Shown here: one piece after another, positions 30,769 to 36,565 of the stretch | Position numbering within the stretch: position 1 is the stretch's first letter | Layout: the number at the start of each line of letters is the position of its first letter | Program-made: the position numbers and the translations under genes | Source: Dialister sp. UBA7295 | Lineage (GTDB): Bacteria; Bacillota; Negativicutes; Veillonellales; Dialisteraceae | NCBI GenBank assembly: GCA_002471975.1 | Contig: DKQZ01000108.1 | Location: forward strand, 1-36,565 | Length of the DNA stretch: 36,565 nucleotides | Direction: 5' to 3' | Notes under the pieces: generated by a model | Told to the model about the DNA's origin: nothing | The model's input: the letters and a program-made list of their open reading frames with translations, nothing else | Databases searched by the model: none

Positions 30769-31902
30769 TTGAAAAATCTGGGATTATACTTGCATATTCC
30801 CTTCTGTAGAAGCCGCTGTGATTACTGCGGCTTCTATTCGATAGGGAGGAAACCGACGGACCGCTTCGTGGAAGCCCTCTTAAAGGAAATGGAAATACGA
30901 AGCCCGTCCTTCAGGGATTCCGTCTGCGATACGGTATACCTTGGGGGAGGGACGCCTTCGTCCCTCTCGGAAGATCAGCTGGGAAAGATTTTTGACGGAC
31001 TTCACCGGTATTTCCATATTTCTGGAAATGCGGAAATCACCATGGAAATGAATCCCTGCGACATGAGTGATTCTTATCTTGCAAACGCGAAGTCCCTCGG
31101 AATCAACCGCATTTCCGTGGGCGTCCAGTCCCATGAGGACCGGCTGCTTTCCGCCATCGGAAGGCTTCACACGTCGTCGGAAGCGGAATCGGCAGTAAAA
31201 CGGGCGTATCGGGGAGGATTTCACAATATCAGCATCGACCTCATGTATGAACTTCCGGGGCAGTCAGCAGCCGATTTCAGGAAATCCCTCCTCCGGGCGG
31301 TGCACCTTCCCATTTCCCATGTGTCCGTGTACAGCCTCATCCTCGAAGAGGGGACGAAATTCGCCCAAATGGCAGAAAAGGGAAAACTTTTACGGCCAAC
31401 GGAAGAGGAAAGCTGGGCCATGTACCAGGACATGTGCCGCATTCTTCCCCACTACGGCTTTGAACGGTATGAAATATCGAGCTTTACGAGAAATGGCTGT
31501 CGGTCTAGGCACAATCAGAAATACTGGACCCTGGCCGACTACCTGGGCCTGGGTCCGGCGGCGTCTTCCCGCATCGGGCACAAACGGTTTACCGTGAACC
31601 CGGGGGTCCGGCTTTATGAAAAGGAACTTCTTCTGGGAAATCTTCCCGGCGAAGAAGTGGAAAATCTGTCTCCGAAGGACGAAATGGAAGAATACTGCTT
31701 CCTTGCGCTCCGGAGGAAAGAGGGCATCGACCTTGCCGATTTCAGGACCAGGTATGGCGCGGACATTTCCCGCTGGTATGAGAAGCCCCTTGCCATGCTG
31801 AAGGAGAGGGGACTTCTGAAAGAAGAAAAGAATCATTTATTTCTGACGTATCACGGGGCGGCGCTGGGGAATTTCGTATTCGAACAGTTTTTGCTGGATT
31901 AA
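30769..31902 (+). CDS. hemW: HemW-like radical SAM protein
   Basis: HemW is a radical SAM protein related to coproporphyrinogen dehydrogenase HemN but acts as a heme chaperone in studied cases. The 377-residue product starts with LYLHIPFC and the cluster motif CRSRCDYC (Cys13, Cys17, Cys20). It continues with YLGGGTPS, RISVGVQS and DLMYELPGQ, and ends in a HemN-type C-terminal domain. The shorter length and lack of the HemN N-terminal trip-wire point to HemW. It starts with TTG at 30769 after GAGGA. In many Bacillota hrcA follows; here a terminator does. Confidence 0.9.
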   Translation: MKNLGLYLHIPFCRSRCDYCGFYSIGRKPTDRFVEALLKEMEIRSPSFRDSVCDTVYLGGGTPSSLSEDQLGKIFDGLHRYFHISGNAEITMEMNPCDMSDSYLANAKSLGINRISVGVQSHEDRLLSAIGRLHTSSEAESAVKRAYRGGFHNISIDLMYELPGQSAADFRKSLLRAVHLPISHVSVYSLILEEGTKFAQMAEKGKLLRPTEEESWAMYQDMCRILPHYGFERYEISSFTRNGCRSRHNQKYWTLADYLGLGPAASSRIGHKRFTVNPGVRLYEKELLLGNLPGEEVENLSPKDEMEEYCFLALRRKEGIDLADFRTRYGADISRWYEKPLAMLKERGLLKEEKNHLFLTYHGAALGNFVFEQFLLD

Positions 31903-31906
31903 AATA

Positions 31907-31956
31907 AGGGCAGAGGAAAATTTCAGTGAATTTTTTCTCTGCCCCTTTCCTTTTTC
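31907..31956 (+). terminator. Terminator after lepA-hemW
   Basis: GGGCAGAG (31908-31915) and CTCTGCCC (31937-31944) form the stem base, with further A/T pairing inside, followed by CTTTCCTTTTT. Confidence 0.8.
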
Positions 31957-32075
31957 ATGGTTGTGTTTTATCATAAGGGTAACCTTTTAATTTCACAGGT
32001 TTCTTATGAGGCATTGCGGCTTCCGTGACTGGATGGTCACTTGCTGTGGTGCTCTTTTTTGTTGGAGGGGATATT

Positions 32076-33194
32076 ATGCCGGTTTCTTACATGGAAGTCA
32101 ATTTAAGCGCTCTTCGTCACAATCTTCGGGTCATCCGTCAGCATCTGCCAAAGGAAGTAGAATGCCTGGCTGTAGTCAAAGCCAATGCCTATGGTCATGG
32201 GGCCGTGGAAGAACTTCGTTTGGCCCTGGAAGAAGGCTATACGTCTGCTGCCGTAGCCCGGGTGGAAGAAGGACAGGAACTTCGCGATGCCGGCTTTACC
32301 TGCCCCATTTATGTGCTGGGCCTGCCCCTTCCGGAAGATATGCCCATCGGCGTCAATAAAGACCTGATCCTGCCGATAGATGATACGGTGGATCTGGATT
32401 CCCTGGAATGCATCGCCGCTGTTTCCAAAAAAGTAGTGGACGTCATGCTTCCCATCGATACGGGCATGAACCGCATCGGTACCCATCCGGAAGACGTTCC
32501 TGCGCTTCTTGAAAAACTGAAGAAATATCCGCACATTCATATCAAAGGGACCTTCACCCATATGGCTACGGCCGACCATAAGGAAAAAGACGCAGCCCTG
32601 AAACAGCTGGACCGTTTCGATGAAGCCATTTCCCATATGCCCGTGGACAAGGATTTTGTCATTTCCTCTGCCAACAGCGCCGGCGTCATCGATATCCCGA
32701 GAAGCTGGCACACCCTGGCAAGACCGGGCATCATTCTCTATGGACCCCAGCCTTCCGACGTGATGACGAATAAACTGGATCTCCAGTATGCCATGCGCAT
32801 CATCAGCCATGTCACCCATGTGCAGACCCTTCACAAGGGGGAAGCCATCGGTTATGGCGGAACTTATGTGGCAGAAAAGGACATGAAGACCGCGACCATT
32901 CCGATCGGTTATGCCGACGGCTATCCGCGCTGCCTCTCCAATAAGGGAGCTGTCCTCATCAATGGGAAACGATGCCCCATCGTAGGCCGTATCTGTATGG
33001 ATCAGTTTATGGTGGCCTGCGGCAATGATGTGGAGCCGGGGGATGAAGTCGTCCTCATGGGCCGTCAGGGAAAAGAAGAAATTTCCCTCGATGAAGTAGC
33101 TGTCACGGCAGGAACCATTCCTCATGAAATCACCTGCGACCTGAAGCGCATCCCGAGACTCTTCGTGGATATCGATTACGATAAGAACTGCTGA
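32076..33194 (+). CDS. alr: Alanine racemase
   Basis: Alr converts L-alanine to D-alanine for peptidoglycan, using PLP. The 372-residue product has the PLP lysine Lys35 in AVVKANAYGHG, the TGMNRIG motif, SSANSAG, RPGIILYG, the catalytic tyrosine region IGYGGTY, and GRICMDQFMV. I chose ATG at 32076, 5 bases after GGAGGGG; the upstream extension of the frame is not conserved. The leader contains a GTGAC/GTCAC hairpin near 32023-32038. The gene is followed by its own terminator. Confidence 0.95.
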   Translation: MPVSYMEVNLSALRHNLRVIRQHLPKEVECLAVVKANAYGHGAVEELRLALEEGYTSAAVARVEEGQELRDAGFTCPIYVLGLPLPEDMPIGVNKDLILPIDDTVDLDSLECIAAVSKKVVDVMLPIDTGMNRIGTHPEDVPALLEKLKKYPHIHIKGTFTHMATADHKEKDAALKQLDRFDEAISHMPVDKDFVISSANSAGVIDIPRSWHTLARPGIILYGPQPSDVMTNKLDLQYAMRIISHVTHVQTLHKGEAIGYGGTYVAEKDMKTATIPIGYADGYPRCLSNKGAVLINGKRCPIVGRICMDQFMVACGNDVEPGDEVVLMGRQGKEEISLDEVAVTAGTIPHEITCDLKRIPRLFVDIDYDKNC

Positions 33195-33201
33195 TTCAAT
33201 C

Positions 33202-33246
33202 AAAAAAGCTGTGAAACGGAAATTTCCGCTTCACAGCTTTTTTATT
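33202..33246 (+). terminator. Terminator of alr
   Basis: AAAAAAGCTGTGAA (33202-33215) pairs with TTCACAGCTTTTT (33230-33242), enclosing GGAAATTTCC, and a T-run follows. This is a classical rho-independent terminator 7 bases after the stop. Confidence 0.92.
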
Positions 33247-33296
33247 GTGATCAATCTGGAAGCCGGGGACCTGCCGGAACCGGTCAAAAAGGCAAT

Positions 33297-33325
33297 AAAA
33301 AATCCCACGACAGTTCGTGGGATTT
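33297..33325 (-). terminator. Terminator of tRNA-Lys
   Basis: AATCCCACGA (33301-33310) and TCGTGGGATT (33315-33324) form a stem; the minus-strand T-run comes from the A-rich 33297-33302. It lies 7 bases beyond the tRNA CCA end. Confidence 0.88.
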
Positions 33326-33331
33326 GATGTC

Positions 33332-33407
33332 TGGTGGATCATCAGGGGTTCGAACCCCGGACACCCTGATTAAGAGTCAGGTGCTCTGCCAGCTGAGCTA
33401 ATGATCC
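33332..33407 (-). tRNA. tRNA-Lys (anticodon CTT)
   Basis: The minus strand folds to a full cloverleaf with encoded CCA. The acceptor is GGATCAT/ATGATCC and the D arm contains TAGCTCAGCTGGCAGAGC. The anticodon stem CCTGA/TCAGG has the loop CTCTTAA, giving anticodon CTT. The T arm is GGGGTTCGAACCCC. It reads the lysine codon AAG. Confidence 0.95.
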
Positions 33408-33421
33408 GTTCAACGAATGAT

Positions 33422-33450
33422 ATAATATCATCTTTCTTTTGCCCTGTCAA
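33422..33450 (-). promoter_or_regulatory. Proximal promoter of tRNA-Lys
   Basis: On the minus strand TTGACA (33445-33450) and TATTAT (33422-33427, 5 of 6) are separated by 17 bases, placing the start a few bases before the tRNA. Confidence 0.85.
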
Positions 33451-33500
33451 GCTTTTTTTAAAACTTTTTCGGGCGCCGCCTGTTGACTGGCGATGTAGAT

Positions 33501-33530
33501 ACTATACCACAGGGCGGGGGGATTTGACAA
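33501..33530 (-). promoter_or_regulatory. Distal promoter-like sequence upstream of tRNA-Lys
   Basis: On the minus strand TTGTCA (33525-33530) and TATAGT (33501-33506), each 5 of 6, are 18 bases apart. It may be a second, tandem promoter for tRNA-Lys, downstream of the 77-residue protein gene. Confidence 0.55.
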
Positions 33531-33550
33531 GTCGGAATTGACAGGGGAGG

Positions 33551-33784
33551 TCAGTAATGAATGCCGTACTTGTGCTTCAATTCTTCAATGTCCTTCCTCA
33601 TATCCTGATCGCACTGAAGAAGGGCAGCCTTCAGGTTCGGCATATGGGAGCGGGCCAGGAAGGCTTTCTTGGCGCTTGCCATTTTATAGATGTGGGCGAG
33701 TTCCTTTTTGTAGGAGGCCATGAATTCCTGCAGCTCTTCTTCCGAGAGCTCTTCCATTTCTTTATTTTCCATATCTTGATCCAT
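33551..33784 (-). CDS. Small acidic helical protein, unknown function
   Basis: I do not recognise this family. The 77-residue product is highly charged, with an acidic N-terminal half (ENKEMEELSEEELQEFM) and a more basic centre, and should be all helix. It has one cysteine and no signal peptide or membrane segment. ATG at 33784 has a good AAGGAG site, which argues for a real gene; a longer version from 33850 would run through a terminator hairpin. It lies directly behind tRNA-Arg and its terminator on the same strand, and has no obvious promoter of its own. Confidence 0.65.
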   Translation of the reverse strand: MDQDMENKEMEELSEEELQEFMASYKKELAHIYKMASAKKAFLARSHMPNLKAALLQCDQDMRKDIEELKHKYGIHY

Positions 33785-33797
33785 CGCTGTCTCCTTA

Positions 33798-33834
33798 CGG
33801 AAAAAGTCCTTACACCGGAGGGCATAAGGACTTT
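33798..33834 (-). terminator. Terminator of tRNA-Arg, next to a ribosome-binding site
   Basis: AAAGTCCTTA (33803-33812) and TAAGGACTTT (33825-33834) form a perfect 10-bp stem with a 12-base loop. The minus-strand T-run at 33801-33805 runs almost into the ribosome-binding site of the 77-residue protein. A second palindrome, CCGGCATGCCGG, lies at about 33843-33854. Confidence 0.75.
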
Positions 33835-33862
33835 CTATATAAACCGGCATGCCGGCTGATGA

Positions 33863-33939
33863 CTGGTGCGTCTAGAGGGATTCGAACTCTCGACACCTGG
33901 TTCCGGAGACCAGTGCTCTATCCACTGAGCTATAGACGC
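33863..33939 (-). tRNA. tRNA-Arg (anticodon CCG)
   Basis: The minus strand folds to a full cloverleaf with encoded CCA. The acceptor is GCGTCTA/TAGACGC and the D arm TAGCTCAGTGGATAGAGC. The anticodon stem CTGGT/ACCAG has the loop CTCCGGA, giving anticodon CCG. The T arm is GAGAGTTCGAATCCCTC. It reads the arginine codon CGG. Confidence 0.95.
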
Positions 33940-33951
33940 TTAACAGAATGA

Positions 33952-33980
33952 ATTATACCATATTTCCTTCAGAGTGGAAA
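33952..33980 (-). promoter_or_regulatory. Promoter of tRNA-Arg
   Basis: On the minus strand TTTCCA (33975-33980, 4 of 6) is 17 bases before a perfect TATAAT (33952-33957). Confidence 0.7.
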
Positions 33981-34108
33981 GTACTATTTTCATTTTCAGC
34001 TGTGGCGGGGAGGATTTGCGGATTTTGTCATCCGGTCATGAAGATTTTTGGTAAAAAATTCGTATTTTTTGTTTAAATATGTGTAGATTCAGCCCTTTGC
34101 AGCCCTTA

Positions 34109-34155
34109 TTTCCTATTGTTTCTGCTTTATTTATGATAAAATAAACATATATGTT
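34109..34155 (+). promoter_or_regulatory. Candidate promoter and palindrome upstream of thrC
   Basis: A weak -35 TTTCCT (34109-34114) is 17 bases before TATGAT (34132-34137, 5 of 6). The palindrome AACATATATGTT (34144-34155) lies at the predicted transcription start and could be an operator. No T-box or attenuator is visible before thrC. Confidence 0.35.
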
Positions 34156-34173
34156 AATCTGCGGAGGTGTACT

Positions 34174-35664
34174 ATGAAATACAGAAGTACAAGAAGTAAT
34201 GAAACCGTAACGGCGGAAGAAGCGCTCATCAAAGGGCTTGCCGATGACGGCGGCCTTTATGTGCCGGAATTCCTGCCGGAGCCTTTCCTCGATGCCCAGG
34301 CATTGAAGAATCTTTCCTATGAAGAACTGGCTTCTTTCGTCCTTTCCCATTTCCTTACGGATATCCCGGAAGCGGAACTTAGGAAATTGACTCACAATGC
34401 CTATACCGGCACTTTTGAAACCAGTGAGATCGTTCCGGTGAAAACCCTTTCCGAATCCTTCTCCATGGCGGAAATGTTTCATGGCCGCACCTGCGCTTTC
34501 AAGGACCTGGCTCTGTCCCTTTTCCCTTACCTTCTGGTGTATGCAAAGAAGCAGGAAAAGGACGGGAAGGAAATCCTGATCCTTACCGCTACGTCCGGCG
34601 ATACGGGCAAAGCGGCTCTCGAAGGCTTCCGCGACGTGCCGGGCGTTCATATTATGGTCTTCTATCCTTCCCATGGCGTATCGCCGCTCCAGAAGGACCA
34701 GATGCAGAAACAGCTGGGAAACAACGTCAAAGTCGTGGGCATCGAAGGCAATTTTGATGATGCCCAGGGAACGCTGAAACAGGTATTCAGCAGTGACCTC
34801 CGCAAAGAGGAGGCAGAAAAAGGAGTCCTCTTCTCCAGTGCCAATTCCATCAACATAGGCAGACTTCTTCCGCAGGTGGTTTACTATGTATGGATCTGGC
34901 TGAAACTTTTGAAGAGCGGTTCCATCGGACCCAGGGAAGAATTCAATGTGGTCGTTCCCACGGGCAACTTCGGCAACATCCTGGCTGCCTGGATTGCCAG
35001 GAAGATCGGCACTCCCATCGGGCAGCTGGTCTGCGCATCCAATGAAAATAAAGTGCTTTCCGATTTCTTTGAAACCGGTACCTATGACGTCAATCGTGAA
35101 TTCTACATGACCGAAGCGCCGTCCATGGATATCCTTGTATCTTCCAATTTTGAACGGTTCCTCTATTTCCTCACGGGCTCCACGGACGAAGTGAAAACGG
35201 ATATGGAGGCTTTGAAAAATACCGGGAAATATGAAGTTTCCGGAGAGGCCCTGGAAAAGGCAGGTCTGGAAATGATGGGCGGGTGGGCAGCCCCGGAGGC
35301 CATGAGGAAAGCCATGACCGATGTGTATGAAAAGTACGATTACCTTATGGATCCCCATACCGCCGTAGCCTATGCGGTTTACGACAAGCTGCGCCGGACG
35401 GGGAAAATCACCCGCCATACCCATACGGTCATTATTTCCACAGCCCATCCTTACAAATTCCCGGGGGTCGTGGCCAAAGCGCTGGGCCTTGAGGAAAAGG
35501 AAAGTCCCTATGATACGCTTCGGGAAATCGAAAAAGCGACGGGCATTGCCATTCCCCGTCAGCTGGGCGAACTGGAACAGAGAGAAAAGCGGTTCACCGA
35601 CACCGTGGAAAGAAAGGATATGGCAGAAACCATCAGGGCCTACGCAGATACAATTATAAAATAA
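34174..35664 (+). CDS. thrC: Threonine synthase
   Basis: ThrC converts O-phosphohomoserine to threonine with PLP. The 496-residue product belongs to the long threonine synthase class. It has an N-terminal MKYRSTRSNETVTAEEAL and GLADDGGLYVPE, the PLP lysine Lys110 in CAFKDLAL, the phosphate-binding TATSGDTGKAALEGF, SINIGRLLPQVVYY and VVPTGNFGNILAAW. ATG at 34174 has a GGAGGTG site. The gene is not with hom or thrB here. The downstream VTT gene follows after 18 bases and is probably cotranscribed. Confidence 0.94.
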   Translation: MKYRSTRSNETVTAEEALIKGLADDGGLYVPEFLPEPFLDAQALKNLSYEELASFVLSHFLTDIPEAELRKLTHNAYTGTFETSEIVPVKTLSESFSMAEMFHGRTCAFKDLALSLFPYLLVYAKKQEKDGKEILILTATSGDTGKAALEGFRDVPGVHIMVFYPSHGVSPLQKDQMQKQLGNNVKVVGIEGNFDDAQGTLKQVFSSDLRKEEAEKGVLFSSANSINIGRLLPQVVYYVWIWLKLLKSGSIGPREEFNVVVPTGNFGNILAAWIARKIGTPIGQLVCASNENKVLSDFFETGTYDVNREFYMTEAPSMDILVSSNFERFLYFLTGSTDEVKTDMEALKNTGKYEVSGEALEKAGLEMMGGWAAPEAMRKAMTDVYEKYDYLMDPHTAVAYAVYDKLRRTGKITRHTHTVIISTAHPYKFPGVVAKALGLEEKESPYDTLREIEKATGIAIPRQLGELEQREKRFTDTVERKDMAETIRAYADTIIK

Positions 35665-35682
35665 TAATCGAGGTCTTTATGC

Positions 35683-36402
35683 ATGAAGTATCGGAACTGG
35701 GATGAAAAGGGGGAGAGGAAGTTCAGGCTGGCCCTGCTGGGCCTGCTTGTGCTGGTGCTTGTTTCCATCCACTTCATTGACCCCACTTTTTATCCTACCG
35801 TTTATCATTTATCTAAGGACGGGGACCTCCGGGGGACCATTCATTACCTGAAAAGCTTTGGCATCTATGCCGCAGCCATGAGTTTCTTTATCGATGTGGT
35901 CATCAATATCGTCGGTTTCCTTCCGTCTATTTTTATTTCCACTGCCAATGGCCTGATTTTCGGCCTCTTCTGGGGCATCATCATTTCCTGGCTGGCAGAG
36001 ACGGTGGGAGTATACATTTCCTTCTATGCCATGAGGGTCCTGTTCCGAGGCATGGCGGCCGCTATCATTGCCAGAAGCAAAACTTTGCAGAAACTGGATT
36101 CCTACGATTCCTGGCAGGCCATGGCCCTTGCCCGTGCGATTCCCTATATGCCAAACGGCCTTGTCACTGCCATTGCCGCTTTATCCAGCATGCATTTCCG
36201 CCACTATGCCCTGGGCTGTCTCATCGGTAAGCTTCCTTCCACGGCGCTGGAAGTGGTGTTGGGCCACGATATCGTCCATCTGGGAGAAAATTCCCTGCGC
36301 CTTACGGTGCTGGTGATCCTGATTGGAGCTATTTATGGGGGAATCTGGTATTACAGCCGAAGAAGGAAACAGAAATCTGAAAAATCAAGAGATAAAAAGT
36401 AA
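35683..36402 (+). CDS. VTT/TVP38 (DedA superfamily) membrane protein
   Basis: An integral membrane protein of 239 residues with the VTT (formerly SNARE-associated) domain of the TVP38/TMEM64 and DedA group. Some DedA-superfamily proteins act as lipid scramblases or flippases, but this one is uncharacterised. It has a first helix at about 15-32, the motif VGFLPSIFISTANGLIFG near 75-95, ARAIPYMPNGLVTAIAALS near 153-171, and a final helix before a basic C-terminal tail (RRRKQK). ATG at 35683 follows GAGGT by 8 bases. A terminator follows directly. Confidence 0.85.
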   Translation: MKYRNWDEKGERKFRLALLGLLVLVLVSIHFIDPTFYPTVYHLSKDGDLRGTIHYLKSFGIYAAAMSFFIDVVINIVGFLPSIFISTANGLIFGLFWGIIISWLAETVGVYISFYAMRVLFRGMAAAIIARSKTLQKLDSYDSWQAMALARAIPYMPNGLVTAIAALSSMHFRHYALGCLIGKLPSTALEVVLGHDIVHLGENSLRLTVLVILIGAIYGGIWYYSRRRKQKSEKSRDKK

Positions 36403-36405
36403 AAT

Positions 36406-36440
36406 AAAAAGAACTGTGCTATCCACAGTTCTTTTTTTTG
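36406..36440 (+). terminator. Terminator of thrC-VTT
   Basis: GAACTGTG (36411-36418) and CACAGTTC (36424-36431) form a stem flanked by AAAAA and TTTTTTTT, a standard intrinsic terminator, also usable from the right. Confidence 0.9.
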
Positions 36441-36445
36441 GTGTA

Positions 36446-36472
36446 AAGAAAACCCCCGGATAGTCCGGGGGT
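36446..36472 (-). terminator. Hairpin probably ending a leftward transcript
   Basis: AACCCCCGGA and TCCGGGGGTT form a perfect 10-bp stem with a 3-base loop. The minus side continues TTTTCTTT, so it likely terminates a gene to the right of this window. From 36473 to the window end I see no coding sequence. Confidence 0.6.
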
Positions 36473-36565
36473 TCAGTATTAGCTTTAGCGGTGATTTTCC
36501 AAAGACTAAACAAAAAACCTCCCATGATATAGAATATGGTAATGCGGTCTGCAAGCTGCCTTATC

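Noticed and set aside
34036..35448. 470-codon minus-strand frame opposite thrC
   Set aside because: It is a mirror of a well-conserved gene and starts and ends without expression signals.
36351..36554. 67-codon minus-strand frame at the right edge
   Set aside because: It passes through two terminator hairpins and has no recognisable product or ribosome-binding site.

Overview
The window looks like ordinary chromosome of a Bacillota (Firmicutes) bacterium of moderate GC. The signs are a PolC-type replicative polymerase, a tryptophan T-box leader, the scpA-scpB-rluB-cmk-plsC-ispH order, an IspH-S1 fusion, and the clusters der-plsY-gpsA and comEA-comEC-holA. These fit Negativicutes or Clostridia. 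A Dialister/Megasphaera-like member of the Negativicutes is my best guess, but nothing here proves the genus. I see no phage, transposase, integrase, CRISPR array or rRNA.

Layout. 1-5343 is mostly minus strand: a palindrome-rich repeat patch, rpsD with a near-consensus promoter, trpE-trpG behind a T-box leader, and an ornithine/lysine/arginine decarboxylase. 5481-11962 is a tightly packed plus-strand run: scpA, scpB, rluB, a BaiN/HI0933-type flavoprotein, cmk, plsC and an ispH-S1 fusion. 12004-12636 has no convincing gene but is rich in hairpins, and its left end is a minus-strand terminator, so it may hold a structured RNA. 12637-16905 carries der-plsY-gpsA, then rsmD-coaD. 16915-22650 carries a coiled-coil protein, comEA, comEC, holA and a VanW-family protein. 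polC (22909-26649) lies between two blocks of 7-bp repeats. After it come tRNA-Val, two tandem EamA transporters, lepA, hemW and alr. On the minus strand are tRNA-Lys, a 77-residue protein and tRNA-Arg. thrC and a VTT-family membrane protein close the window.

How the genes work together. Most are housekeeping: chromosome segregation (scpAB), replication (polC, holA), ribosome assembly and translation (rpsD, S1, der, rsmD, rluB, lepA, tRNAs), phospholipid synthesis (plsC, plsY, gpsA), isoprenoids (ispH), cell wall (alr, perhaps vanW), coenzyme A (coaD), DNA uptake (comEA, comEC) and amino-acid synthesis (trpEG, thrC).

The points most worth following are these. PolC lacks the proofreading exonuclease normally inserted in its PHP domain. 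A strong internal ribosome-binding site sits at the IspH/S1 junction, together with a change in codon use, suggesting a separate S1 product. ComEC has a C-terminal domain without the usual metal-binding motif. A possible structured RNA lies at 12093-12427. A 7-bp repeat family forms long hairpins between genes.
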